Of a stretch of DNA of 64,000 nt, positions 45,366 through 53,755 are shown piece after piece. Every line of letters begins with the position of its first letter. The stretch's first letter is position 1. The notes beneath the pieces are model-generated. The model was not told the DNA's origin and made no database searches. It worked only from the letters and a program-made list of their open reading frames with translations. Location of the stretch: positions 434,001 to 498,000 of the forward strand of contig OY969604.1 of NCBI GenBank assembly GCA_963701325.1. The letters are read 5' to 3'. The position numbers and the translations under genes were made by a program. This DNA is from Bog-756 sp963701325. Its GTDB lineage: Bacteria > Actinomycetota > Acidimicrobiia > Acidimicrobiales > RAAP-2.

Positions 45366-45958
45366 CCACGCGACCCACGGACGGGACCGGAGTCGGGCAC
45401 GACCACACCGGGCAGCAATTCCGAGCGGACCAGCCGGGCGACCTGCTCGGGGTCGGTCAGGTCCCACCGCCCGGGTGCGGACATGTAGGAGAGCACCATC
45501 CGGGCGAGGAAGTCGGCCGCCTCGGCGAGATCCACGCCGGCGGCGATCCCGCGGGCGAGCAGGTAGGGCGCGAGGAAGTCGGCGATCCCCTCCCGGATCC
45601 GGTTGCTCTCGACGGTGAGGGTGGGAAGGAGCTTCTCCGGTTCGGTCTGCATGACCCGCTGGAGCACCTCGTGCTCCAGGATCGACCGGTGGGCGAAGAT
45701 GATCCCCCACTCCATGACCTGCTCGAGGCTCTCGGCCCCTTGGACGTGCTCGTAGAGGCGGATGAAGAAGTCGACGGTGGCCCAGGCCACGGTCGCGCTC
45801 AGGAGCTCGTCGCGACCTCCCGGGAAGGCCCGGTAGACCGTCGCCCGAGAGACACCGGCCTCCCGTGCGGCGTCCTCCACCGTGGTCTTGGCGATCCCCC
45901 GGCGCGAGACGCAGGCATAGGTCGCCACCACGATGCGCTGCCGGGCGTCGTCGGACAC
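45362..45958 (-). CDS. TetR-family regulator 2
   Basis: 198 residues. The helix-turn-helix GIAKTTVEDAAREAGVSRAT followed by VYRAFPGGRDELLSA is nearly the same as in the neighbouring TetR 1. The C-terminal parts also align loosely (MVLSYMSAPGRWDLTDP against IVLSYAIAPSDRVDLCDP), so the two look like a tandem duplication. It ends 32 nt before the start of TetR 1 and may be co-transcribed or respond to a related ligand. Confidence 0.9.
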   Translation of the reverse strand: MSDDARQRIVVATYACVSRRGIAKTTVEDAAREAGVSRATVYRAFPGGRDELLSATVAWATVDFFIRLYEHVQGAESLEQVMEWGIIFAHRSILEHEVLQRVMQTEPEKLLPTLTVESNRIREGIADFLAPYLLARGIAAGVDLAEAADFLARMVLSYMSAPGRWDLTDPEQVARLVRSELLPGVVVPDSGPVRGSRG

Positions 45959-45970
45959 GTGGCGGCCCGG

Positions 45971-46786
45971 TCAGAGCCCGAGCAGGGGCTCGATGCCGAG
46001 GGTCAGTCCGGGGCGGCCGCCGACCGCACGGACGGCGAGGACGACCCCGTCCATGAACGAGGTGCGGTCATAGGAGTCGTGGCGGATGGTCAGCCCCTGG
46101 CCGGCGGCTCCGAGGAGGACCTCCTGGTGCGCGACCAGGCCCGGGAGGCGGACCGAGTGGATGCGCACACCGCCGGGACCACTCCCGCCGCGGGTCCCCT
46201 CTGTGACCTGGACACTCGTGGCGTCCGATGGGAACTCCCCCTTGCCGTCGTGGCTCCGGGCCGCCGACATCCCCTCCGCCGTACGCAAGGCCGTGCCCGA
46301 GGGTGCATCTACCTTCTTGTCGTGGTGGAGCTCGATGATCTCTGCGCCGTCGAAGTACGGGGCGGCCATGGCCGCGAACCGCATCATCAGGACGGCGCCC
46401 ACCGCGAAGTTGGCGGCGAGCACGCAGTTGGCGCCCTTCCCGGTGGCCGGGTCGAAGCGTCGGGCCAGGTCGTCGAGATCGGTCTCGGTGAATCCGGTCG
46501 TCCCGACCACGACATGGATCCCGGCCTCGGCACAGAAGGCCAGCGTCTCGCGCGCCGCGTCGAGGCGGGTGAAGTCAACGGCCACCTCGGCCGAGGCTTC
46601 CACGAGAGCCTCGAGGGTGCCGGCAACGACCATGCCGCCGGCCTCGACACCGAGCAGCGCGGAGAGGTCGGCGTCGGCATGCGCGGGGTCCACCGCGACC
46701 GCCAACTCCAGACCGGGCCGGGACAGCAGGGTCCGGCAGACCTCGCGACCCATCCGCCCACCGGCCCCAATCACACCGACCCGCAT
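45971..46786 (-). CDS. dapB: 4-hydroxy-tetrahydrodipicolinate reductase DapB
   Basis: NAD(P)H-dependent reductase, second DAP pathway step. It has 271 residues from ATG 46786: RVGVIGAGGRMGREVC (dinucleotide loop), VVVGTTGFTETDL, LAANFAVGAVLMMRFA and IELHHDKKVDAPSGTALRTA (catalytic His/Lys region). It lies 12 nt before the TetR 2 gene on the same strand. Confidence 0.96.
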   Translation of the reverse strand: MRVGVIGAGGRMGREVCRTLLSRPGLELAVAVDPAHADADLSALLGVEAGGMVVAGTLEALVEASAEVAVDFTRLDAARETLAFCAEAGIHVVVGTTGFTETDLDDLARRFDPATGKGANCVLAANFAVGAVLMMRFAAMAAPYFDGAEIIELHHDKKVDAPSGTALRTAEGMSAARSHDGKGEFPSDATSVQVTEGTRGGSGPGGVRIHSVRLPGLVAHQEVLLGAAGQGLTIRHDSYDRTSFMDGVVLAVRAVGGRPGLTLGIEPLLGL

Positions 46787-46824
46787 GGCGACCACCCTAT
46801 CGAAGGGGGTCACAAGGCCCGGGG

Positions 46825-46840
46825 GCCGGCAGCTGCCGGC
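46825..46840. other. 16-nt perfect palindrome between the M16 protease and dapB genes
   Basis: GCCGGCAGCTGCCGGC in the 66-nt gap between the M16 protease stop and the dapB start. Can form a GC-rich hairpin; a weak terminator or processing signal is possible. Confidence 0.35.
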
Positions 46841-46852
46841 GTCAGGACCCGT

Positions 46853-48130
46853 TCACCCGAGGGCGAGCGCGACCGGGTCGAAGTCGTCGGCGTCGAACGG
46901 GCCGACCACAGAGAGGGTGCGGGGGGCGGCGACCACCCGACGAGCCGCAGCATGCACGTCCTCCAGCGTGAGCGCCTCCACCCGCCCGAGGACCTCGTCG
47001 ACCGGCAGCACCTCCCCGTGGAGCAGGAGGCCCGCCCCGATCCGGCTCATCCGTGCGCCCGAGTCCTCGCAGGCGAGCAGGGTTTCGGCGCGCAGGTTCC
47101 CCTTTGCGATGGCCAGCTCCCGCTCGGTGATCCCGTCCGAGCCCAGCAGCGCGAGCTCTGCGGTGACGATGTCGAGGACCTCACAAAGGTGCTCCGGGGC
47201 GGTCCCGAGTCCGACGCTCAGGAACCCGGTGTCGTGGTAGGCGACCCGTTCGGACCACACCGAATAGGCCAGCCCCCGCCGCTCACGGATCTCCTGGAAG
47301 AGACGACTGGACAGACCACCGCCGAGGACGTGGTTGAGGACGGCGAGCGCGTAACGGCTCGGGTCGCGGCGGTCGACCGACCGTGCCGCCAACACGACGT
47401 GGACCTGCTCGGTCGCCCGTCGGGTGACCCGCAGGGCGTCGACCCTTTCGTCTGGCGAGGACCGGGCCGGGGTGGACCCACCCACACTCCCCCCGGACCG
47501 CGCCTCGAGGCCGTCCGCCACCATCGCGTGGTCGAAGTCCCCGGCCACGGCCGCCACCAGGTTGCCGGGTCGGTAGTGCTCGCAGAAGAAGGCCCGGATC
47601 CCTTCGGCGGTCATGGCCGAGACCGAGGTCACGCTCCCCAGCACCTCGCGGCCGAGCGGGTGATCGGGAAAGAGGGCCGCCGAACTCTGCTCGGCTGCCT
47701 CGTCCGCCGGTTCGTCGGCGTGCATCAGGATCTCGTCCAGAATGACCTGGCGCTCGGCGTCGAGGTCGTCCTTCCGGAGTGCGGGACGCCACATGATGTC
47801 GGAGAGAATGTCGAGGCCGAGGGTCAGATGTTCGGCCAGCAGCCGGATGTAGAACGACGTGTACTCCTTGGTGGTGAACGCGTTGAAGTCACCGCCCACT
47901 TCGTCGACCGCCTCTGCGATGGAGGCGGCCGACCGCTCGTCGGTCCCCTTGAAGAGCAGATGCTCGAGGACGTGGCTCGCGCCGGCATGGACCAGGTCCT
48001 CGTCACGCGAGCCGGTCCCCACCCAGAATCCGATGCAGACCGACCGGGCCTCGCTCATCGACTCGGTCACCAGGGAGAGGCCGCACGGGAGGAGCTCGGT
48101 GCGGATCACCGGGACCCCGCCCACCGGCAC
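46853..48130 (-). CDS. M16-family zinc protease (PepR/YmxG-like)
   Basis: Insulinase-family peptidase of 425 residues from GTG 48130 (GTG 48124 or 48109 also possible). The inverted zinc motif is HVLEHLLFKGT (HxxEH). It is followed by VGGDFNAFTTKEYTSFYIR, the distal Glu region ERQVILDEILMHAD, and the C-terminal half HVLGGGLSSRLFQEIRERRGLAYSV. Located just after pnp, as in Mycobacterium (Rv2782c) and Bacillus (mlpA). Probably involved in small-peptide turnover. Confidence 0.93.
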   Translation of the reverse strand: MPVGGVPVIRTELLPCGLSLVTESMSEARSVCIGFWVGTGSRDEDLVHAGASHVLEHLLFKGTDERSAASIAEAVDEVGGDFNAFTTKEYTSFYIRLLAEHLTLGLDILSDIMWRPALRKDDLDAERQVILDEILMHADEPADEAAEQSSAALFPDHPLGREVLGSVTSVSAMTAEGIRAFFCEHYRPGNLVAAVAGDFDHAMVADGLEARSGGSVGGSTPARSSPDERVDALRVTRRATEQVHVVLAARSVDRRDPSRYALAVLNHVLGGGLSSRLFQEIRERRGLAYSVWSERVAYHDTGFLSVGLGTAPEHLCEVLDIVTAELALLGSDGITERELAIAKGNLRAETLLACEDSGARMSRIGAGLLLHGEVLPVDEVLGRVEALTLEDVHAAARRVVAAPRTLSVVGPFDADDFDPVALALG

Positions 48131-48191
48131 GTCGACATGCTGGCCCGTCGTGGTCCGGCAGCGACGGCCGGACCACGGCAGGCGTGTGCGC

Positions 48192-50645
48192 TCACCGACG
48201 CCGGCGACCACCCCGGCCGCCCCCGCTGGGCCGCTCGGACGACTCGACCACCGCGGGTCCGAGGTCGCCGAACTCCTGAGCGAGCTCGACCTCGAAGGCG
48301 TCCTCGAACGACGCGGCGCCGGTCGGGGCGCTGGCAGCGGGCCGGCGTCCAGGGCGTCCGCCGTTGTCCGGGTCGGCATGGTCGCCCCGCGGTGGACCAC
48401 TGCGCCCACCACGGTCGCCGCGCCCACCCCGTTCCTCGCGTCCGCCGGCCGAGTCGGAGACCGGGGCCTCTCCGGCGAGGGACAGGGAGACCTTGCCCTG
48501 GGGATCGATGTCGTCGACACGGACCTCGACCGGCTGGCCCAGCTCGAGGACGTCCTCGACCCGCTCGACCCGCTTGCCCTGGCCGATCTTGGAGATGTGC
48601 AGGAGGCCGTCCCGACCCGGGAGGATGTTGACGAACGCACCGAACTTGGTGATGTTGACCACCTTGCCCTGGTAGGTCGCGCCGACCTCGGCGAGTGGCG
48701 GGTCGAGGATGGTCTCGATGCGCCGCTTGGCCTCGGTGACCGCGGTCCCGTCCTTGGCCCCGATGGTGACCGTGCCGACCATGCCGTCGTCGTCGACGGC
48801 GATGTCCGCGCCCGTCTCCTGCTGCAGCGCGTTGATCACCTTCCCCTTGGGCCCGATGACCTCACCGATCTTGTCCATCGGGATCTCGAAGGAGACGATC
48901 TTGGGGGCCGACTCGGCGACCTCACCGCGCGGCTCGGCAATGGCCGCGGCCATCACGTCGAGGATGGTCAGCCGTGCGGTCTTTGCCTGCAGCAGCGCCT
49001 TGGTCAGCACGTCGAGCGGCAAGCCGTCGATCTTGGTGTCGAGCTGCAGCGCGGTGACCACGTCCCGGGTCCCGGCCACCTTGAAGTCCATGTCGCCGAA
49101 GGCGTCCTCGGCACCGAGGATGTCGGTGAGGGTCACATACGAGCCCCCGTCGTAGACGAGGCCCATCGCGATGCCGGCGACCGGGGCCTTCAATGGAACA
49201 CCAGCCGCCATCATCGAGAGGGTCGACCCGCACACCGAGGCCATCGAGGTCGATCCGTTGGAGGCGAGGACATCCGAGACCAGGCGCAGGGTGTAGGGGA
49301 AGTCCTCCTCGTAGGGGACGACCGGCAACAGCGCACGCTCGGCCAGGAGGCCGTGTCCGATCTCACGGCGCTTCGGGCCCCTCATGAACCCGGTCTCGCC
49401 GGTCGAGAAGGGCGGGAAGTTGTAGTGGTGCATGTACCGCTTCGAGTCGTCCGGCGTGATGGTGTCGAGCAGCTGGTTCATGCGGGGCATGCCGAGGGTG
49501 GTCACGTTGAGCACCTGGGTCTCACCGCGCTGGAACAGCGCCGATCCGTGCGCCGTCGGGAACAGGTCGACCTCGGCGGACAGGGGGCGGATGTCGGTGG
49601 TGGTACGGCCGTCGATGCGGAGCCCGTCCTCGACGATCCGCTTGCGCACCAGCTTCTTGGTCAGGCTGCGCACGGCTGCCTTGATCTCACCTGCGCGGTC
49701 GGGGAACTCGCCCGACAGATCGGCCAGGACTGACTCGGTCACCTCGGCCAGCGCTGCGTTGCGCTCGGCCTTGGGGGTCAGCACGTTGGCGGCGGCGAGG
49801 CCGGCGGTACCGACCGCCTCCACCCGTCCCCAGACGTCGTCGCCGTAGTCGGCCTGCGTCGGGTAGGCGATGGTCTCGATCGGACCCCGGGCTGCGACGT
49901 ACGCGGCGACCAGCTCACGCTGGAGGACGATGGACGCGCGGATCCAGGTCTTGGCGGCCTCGAGGCCGTCCGCCAGCACCTCCTCGGTGACCTGGGGTGC
50001 GCCTTCCTCGTAGTACTGGAAGGAGCGCTCCGATCCGCCGGCCTCGACCATCATGATGGCGATATCGGCGTCATCGGCCTCGCTCAGGGCCCGCCCGGCG
50101 ACGACCAGCTCGAAGGTGGACTCGTCACCCTCCTCGAAGGTCGGGTGGGGGATCCACTGACCGTCGGTCGAGTACGCCACCCGGACCGCCCCGATCGGGC
50201 CGTCGAAGGGGATGCCGGAGAGCATCAATGCCGCCGAGGCCGAGTTGATGGCCAGGACGTCGTGCGGATTGACCTGATCGGCTCCGAAGATGGTGCCGAC
50301 GATGTGGACCTCGTTGCGGAAGCCCGACGGGAACGAGGGGCGGAGCGGGCGGTCGATGAGCCGGCAGGTCAGGATGGCCTGGTCCGAGGACTTGCCCTCC
50401 CGGCGGAAGAACGAACCGGGAATCTTGCCCGCTGCGTAGGTCCGCTCCTCGATGTCGACGGTCAGGGGGAAGAAGTCCGCCCCCTCCCGAATCGACCGTG
50501 CGGCTGTCGCCGTGGCCAACAGCACGGTGTCGCCGATACGGCCCACGACGGCGCCGTCGGCGAGTTGGGCCAGTTTTCCGGCCTCGAAGCTCAGTGTCTT
50601 GTCGGTGCCGCTGATCGGCGCCGAAACGGAAATGGCGTCTGACAT
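48192..50645 (-). CDS. pnp: Polynucleotide phosphorylase with RG-rich tail
   Basis: 3'-5' phosphorolytic exoribonuclease. 817 residues from ATG 50645: two RNase PH domains (first ADFFPLTVDIEERTYAAGKI, IDRPLRPSFPSGFRNEV; second RTTTDIRPLSAEVDLFP, GSALFQRGETQVL, LASNGSTSMASVCGSTLSMM, DILGAEDAFGDMDFKVAG). A KH domain (IGEVIGPKGKVIN) and S1 domain (FGAFVNILPGRDGLLHIS) follow. The last ~110 residues are Arg/Gly-rich and probably disordered, ending GGGRGGRRRR. Downstream of rpsO, as usual. Confidence 0.97.
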   Translation of the reverse strand: MSDAISVSAPISGTDKTLSFEAGKLAQLADGAVVGRIGDTVLLATATAARSIREGADFFPLTVDIEERTYAAGKIPGSFFRREGKSSDQAILTCRLIDRPLRPSFPSGFRNEVHIVGTIFGADQVNPHDVLAINSASAALMLSGIPFDGPIGAVRVAYSTDGQWIPHPTFEEGDESTFELVVAGRALSEADDADIAIMMVEAGGSERSFQYYEEGAPQVTEEVLADGLEAAKTWIRASIVLQRELVAAYVAARGPIETIAYPTQADYGDDVWGRVEAVGTAGLAAANVLTPKAERNAALAEVTESVLADLSGEFPDRAGEIKAAVRSLTKKLVRKRIVEDGLRIDGRTTTDIRPLSAEVDLFPTAHGSALFQRGETQVLNVTTLGMPRMNQLLDTITPDDSKRYMHHYNFPPFSTGETGFMRGPKRREIGHGLLAERALLPVVPYEEDFPYTLRLVSDVLASNGSTSMASVCGSTLSMMAAGVPLKAPVAGIAMGLVYDGGSYVTLTDILGAEDAFGDMDFKVAGTRDVVTALQLDTKIDGLPLDVLTKALLQAKTARLTILDVMAAAIAEPRGEVAESAPKIVSFEIPMDKIGEVIGPKGKVINALQQETGADIAVDDDGMVGTVTIGAKDGTAVTEAKRRIETILDPPLAEVGATYQGKVVNITKFGAFVNILPGRDGLLHISKIGQGKRVERVEDVLELGQPVEVRVDDIDPQGKVSLSLAGEAPVSDSAGGREERGGRGDRGGRSGPPRGDHADPDNGGRPGRRPAASAPTGAASFEDAFEVELAQEFGDLGPAVVESSERPSGGGRGGRRRR

Positions 50646-50851
50646 GACGCTCCTTGGTTGCTCGGGGACTCCCCGCGCCAGTTCCCAGTTGTCGGCCACC
50701 GGCTCATCGCATGCGGGCCGGTGATCGGCAACTGGTGACTGACCTCGATGGGAGCCCAATCTGTGTGTTGTGTCTCTCTGACGTGTTTCGACGGCCGCCC
50801 GCGGGGCGGGGGCCGGTCCTGCGGCAGGCTGGCACTGTGCCCTCCTGCGAT

Positions 50852-50872
50852 CCGCCGGCATGCAACCGGCGG
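50852..50872 (-). other. Second stem-loop in the rpsO-pnp gap
   Basis: Seven-base-pair GC stem (CCGCCGG / CCGGCGG) with a 7-nt loop, between the UUCG hairpin and pnp. It could be part of a PNPase-controlled processing site, as in other bacteria, or simply leader structure. Confidence 0.4.
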
Positions 50873-50883
50873 AGAACATGCGA

Positions 50884-50905
50884 CCGCCCGGCCGAAGCCG
50901 GGCGG
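50884..50905 (-). terminator. Hairpin with UUCG tetraloop downstream of rpsO
   Basis: On the minus strand a perfect 9-bp stem closes a cUUCGg tetraloop, an extra-stable loop. It sits 17 nt past the rpsO stop in the 276-nt gap before pnp. No T-run follows. It resembles the rpsO terminator / RNA processing hairpin of E. coli in position. Confidence 0.6.
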
Positions 50906-50921
50906 GGCGACTGGTGTGCGG

Positions 50922-51179
50922 TCAGCGGCGGAGGCCGAGGCGACCGATGATCTCGCGGTACCGCTCGACATCGTTGTTGCGTACGTAATCGAGCAGGCGA
51001 CGGCGTCGACCGATGAGCTTGAGGAGTCCACGCCGGGTGTGGTGGTCCCCCTTGTGCACCTTGAGGTGTTCGGTGAGATGGCCGATGCGCTCGCTCAGGA
51101 TGGCGATCTGCACCTCGGGGGACCCGGTATCCGTCTCGTGGAGGCGGTACTCGGTGATGGTCGCCTGCTTGTCTGGCAT
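50922..51179 (-). CDS. rpsO: 30S ribosomal protein S15
   Basis: 85 residues from ATG 51179: MPDKQATITEYRLHETDTGS, VQIAILSERIGHLTEHLKVH, then GLLKLIGRRRRLLDYVRNND. A complete S15 that binds the 16S central domain. A TAGCAT at 51241-51246 is a possible -10, without a clear -35. Followed by the rpsO-pnp hairpins. Confidence 0.97.
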   Translation of the reverse strand: MPDKQATITEYRLHETDTGSPEVQIAILSERIGHLTEHLKVHKGDHHTRRGLLKLIGRRRRLLDYVRNNDVERYREIIGRLGLRR

Positions 51180-51297
51180 GTGGAACGTAGACCTCTGGAG
51201 TGTTGGTGACGGCCGACGGACGGAACACATCGACCGGGCCATGCTAGCAGGAACCCCCCTGGAGGCGCACCCAGTCGGTGGGCATCCCCGCGCGCCG

Positions 51298-51323
51298 GGA
51301 TCCGGCCGCGGCCGGCCGGATCC
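51298..51323 (-). terminator. Stem-loop downstream of the peroxiredoxin gene
   Basis: Perfect 10-bp inverted repeat GGATCCGGCC / GGCCGGATCC with a 6-nt loop, about 70 nt past the peroxiredoxin stop. A second imperfect GC hairpin lies at about 51366-51386. Together they probably end the peroxiredoxin transcript before rpsO. Confidence 0.6.
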
Positions 51324-51391
51324 GCCCGTCAGGGCGACGGGAGCGGCGACGCTGAACGCAGGTGCGGCCCGGCCGGGAGGCCGGCCTCGGG

Positions 51392-52027
51392 CTACCTGTT
51401 GGGCTGGGGGGTGACCCTCAGGTAGGGCTTGAGCGCCTTGAAACCCTTCGGGAAGCGCTCCTTGGCCTCCTCGTCGGAGACGGCCGGGACGATGATCACG
51501 TCCTGACCTTCCTTCCAGTTGACCGGGGTGGCCACCTTGTAGTCGGCGGTCAGCTGCAGTGAGTCGAGGACCCGGAGGACCTCGTCCACGTTGCGACCCG
51601 TGGAAGCCGGGTAGGTCAGGGTGAGCTTGACCTTCTTGTCGGGACCGATGATGAACACCGAGCGGACGGTGAGGGTGTCGCTCGCGTTGGGGTGGATCAT
51701 GTCGTAGAGGTCCGCCACCTTGCGGTCCTCGTCACCGATGAGCGGGAAGTTGAGGGCCTTGCCCTGGGTCTCCTCGATGTCGCCGGCCCACTTGCTGTGG
51801 GAGGTGACGTCGTCGACCGACAGGCCGATCAGCTTGGTGTTCCGCTTGTCGAATTCCGGCTTGGCCTTGGAGAAGGCGCCCAGCTCGGTGGTGCACACCG
51901 GCGTGAAGTCCTTGGGGTGGGAGAACAGCACGCCCCAGCTGTCTCCCAGGTACTCGTGGAAGTTGATGGTGCCCTCGGTGGTTTCAGCGGTGAAATCAGG
52001 GGCCTCATCGCCCAGACGGATTGCCAT
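51392..52027 (-). CDS. 1-Cys (Prx6-type) peroxiredoxin
   Basis: Thiol peroxidase reducing peroxides. 211 residues from ATG 52027. The peroxidatic Cys45 is in HPKDFTPVCTTELG, followed by LSVDDVTSHSKWAGDIEE, FPLIGDEDRKVADLYDM, TVRSVFIIGPDKKVKL and the Prx6 C-terminal extension TPVNWKEGQDVIIVP. No resolving Cys is seen, in line with 1-Cys members. Apparently monocistronic, with hairpins behind it. Confidence 0.94.
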   Translation of the reverse strand: MAIRLGDEAPDFTAETTEGTINFHEYLGDSWGVLFSHPKDFTPVCTTELGAFSKAKPEFDKRNTKLIGLSVDDVTSHSKWAGDIEETQGKALNFPLIGDEDRKVADLYDMIHPNASDTLTVRSVFIIGPDKKVKLTLTYPASTGRNVDEVLRVLDSLQLTADYKVATPVNWKEGQDVIIVPAVSDEEAKERFPKGFKALKPYLRVTPQPNR

Positions 52028-52236
52028 GTGCTGCTCCTTTTGTTCCAGATGTGTCGGGTCCGTGTACGCCGATCCGGTGGGGTCGTCGGACCCGACCCGG
52101 AGTCTCGGTGCTGGCGCGTGGTCAGCGTAGTCGGAGTCCGACCAATTGTCGACTGGGGAAGTCAAGTATTCGATCTCCCCCGACCTGGCGTGATGAGGCC
52201 CTGGCCGGCTGACGCTGTGTCCGCCATGCTGGGGTC
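52028..52236. other. Divergent intergenic region (peroxiredoxin / crotonase)
   Basis: 209 nt holding the promoters of both divergent genes. A TTGACT lies in the minus direction near 52161-52166 but no convincing -10 was found at the right distance. A short palindromic piece CCAATTGTCGACTGG is present. No OxyR or other site recognised. Confidence 0.3.
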
Positions 52237-53019
52237 ATGAGTGCCCCCCTGCGTGTGGACCGGCACGGCTCGGTCACCCTCGTCACCATCGACCGGCCCG
52301 AGCGGCGCAACGCCGTCGACCGGGCCACCGCCGACGCCCTGCTCGACGCCTTCACCGCGTTCGATGCCGATCCCGACGCCTCAGTGGCCGTGCTGACCGG
52401 GTCCGGCGGGACCTTCTGCGCAGGGGCCGATCTCGGTGCCATCGCCCGCGGCGAGGGGAACCGGGTCAGCGAGGAGGGGGCCGGCCCGATGGGCCCCACC
52501 CGGCTCGAGCTCTCCAAGCCGGTCATCGCTGCGGTCGAGGGGCATGCGGTCGCCGGGGGCCTCGAGCTCGCCATCTGGTGCGATCTCCGGGTGGCCGCGC
52601 AGGACGCGGTCTTCGGCGTCTTCTGTCGCCGCTTCGGCGTCCCGCTCGTCGACGGGGGCACGGTGCGCCTCCCCCGGCTGATCGGGCACGGCCGTGCCCT
52701 CGACCTCATCCTGACCGGTCGTGCGGTCGGTGCCGAAGAGGCCCTGGCCATCGGTCTGGCCAATCGCGTCGTCCCCCCGGGCAGGACCTGCGAGGCCGCA
52801 CTCGCCTGGGCGCAGGAACTGGCCGCGCTGCCCCAGACCTGTCTGCGGAGCGATCGGCTCTCGGCAGTGGCCCAATGGGGCCTCACCGCTCCCGAGGCGC
52901 TGCTCGTCGAGACCAGGCTCGGCCTCGAGAGCCTGCGGTCGGGAGAGGCGGTGAGCGGCGCAGCGCGCTTCGCGGGCGGCGCCGGACGCGGCGGTGCCTC
53001 CGTCGCCCCGCCGGGCTGA
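52237..53019 (+). CDS. Crotonase-fold protein (enoyl-CoA hydratase family) without canonical catalytic Glu pair
   Basis: 260 residues, acyl-CoA binding crotonase. The oxyanion-hole motifs AGADLGAIARGE and GHAVAGGLELAIWCD are present. The two Glu of enoyl-CoA hydratase, in FGQPE and AMEM of the rat enzyme, align with Cys (AVFGVFCRRFG) and Asp (RALDLILTG). The subtype FCRRFGVPLVDGGTVRLPRL is common in Actinobacteria, so the true reaction may not be hydration. Followed 14 nt later by the HAD gene on the same strand. Confidence 0.88.
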   Translation: MSAPLRVDRHGSVTLVTIDRPERRNAVDRATADALLDAFTAFDADPDASVAVLTGSGGTFCAGADLGAIARGEGNRVSEEGAGPMGPTRLELSKPVIAAVEGHAVAGGLELAIWCDLRVAAQDAVFGVFCRRFGVPLVDGGTVRLPRLIGHGRALDLILTGRAVGAEEALAIGLANRVVPPGRTCEAALAWAQELAALPQTCLRSDRLSAVAQWGLTAPEALLVETRLGLESLRSGEAVSGAARFAGGAGRGGASVAPPG

Positions 53020-53032
53020 GCGGTCCCGGACA

Positions 53033-53704
53033 GTGGCCGATGTCGCCGCATTCGACTTCGACGGCACCCTGACCGACAGGGGAAGCGTCTTCGACTTCCT
53101 CGCCGATGTCGCCGGCCGGCGGGCGGTGCTCGAGGCCGCAGCCGCGCTCGCCCCGCAGCTGGTGCGGGCCGCGCTGGCTGGCGGGACGACAGCCGACGAG
53201 ACCAAACAGCGTCTCTTCACCCGGGTCCTGGGCGGGGCCGAGGCCACCCGGGTACACGAGGTGGCGGTGGAATTCGGCACACGGCACGTCGCAGCCCACC
53301 TCCGTCCCGATGTCGGCCGGCGTCTCGAGTGGCACCGGTGCAGGGGCGACGCGGTTGTCGTCGTGTCCGCCTCGCCGGAGGCCTACGTCGCGGTGGCGGC
53401 CGACCACCTGGGCGCTGCCGGCACCGTCGCGACCAGGCTCGAGGTCGGCGCAGACGGCCGGCTCACCGGGCGTTACGAGGGGCGCAACTGCCGGGGCGAG
53501 GAGAAGGTCCGGCGCCTCCGACTCTGGCTGCGCGACCAGGACCTGGAGGGCCGGCTGCTCTGGGCCTACGGGAACAGCCGCGGCGACCTGCGCATGTTGG
53601 GCATGGCCGACACCGGGGTCAACGTCGGGCGGTTGGGTCAGCTCGGCAGACTCGCCAGCTTCCCGGGGCTGGACCAGACCGGACCGCATCGGCGCGACCG
53701 CTGA
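53033..53704 (+). CDS. HAD-IB family phosphatase
   Basis: 223 residues from GTG 53033. HAD motif I is AAFDFDGTLTDRGSVFDFL, motif II VVVVSASPEAYV, and motif III/IV YGNSRGDLRMLGMAD, with a conserved lysine region GEEKVRRLRLWL. Resembles SerB-like and acyl-phosphate HAD-IB enzymes; substrate unknown. Follows the crotonase gene directly and converges with the flippase gene. Confidence 0.88.
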   Translation: MADVAAFDFDGTLTDRGSVFDFLADVAGRRAVLEAAAALAPQLVRAALAGGTTADETKQRLFTRVLGGAEATRVHEVAVEFGTRHVAAHLRPDVGRRLEWHRCRGDAVVVVSASPEAYVAVAADHLGAAGTVATRLEVGADGRLTGRYEGRNCRGEEKVRRLRLWLRDQDLEGRLLWAYGNSRGDLRMLGMADTGVNVGRLGQLGRLASFPGLDQTGPHRRDR

Positions 53705-53755
53705 GCAGCGCCATCCCGGGTCGTCACGGTCGGCGGGTACGGGGCGCGGCCGCGC

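Noticed and set aside
45341..48631. Plus-strand open frame of about 1100 codons opposite tetR2, dapB and the M16 protease
   Set aside because: Compositional shadow; no recognisable domain and no start signal.
53744..53755. 12-nt palindrome GCGCGGCCGCGC between the converging HAD and flippase genes
   Set aside because: Too short and typical of GC-rich DNA to call as a terminator with confidence.
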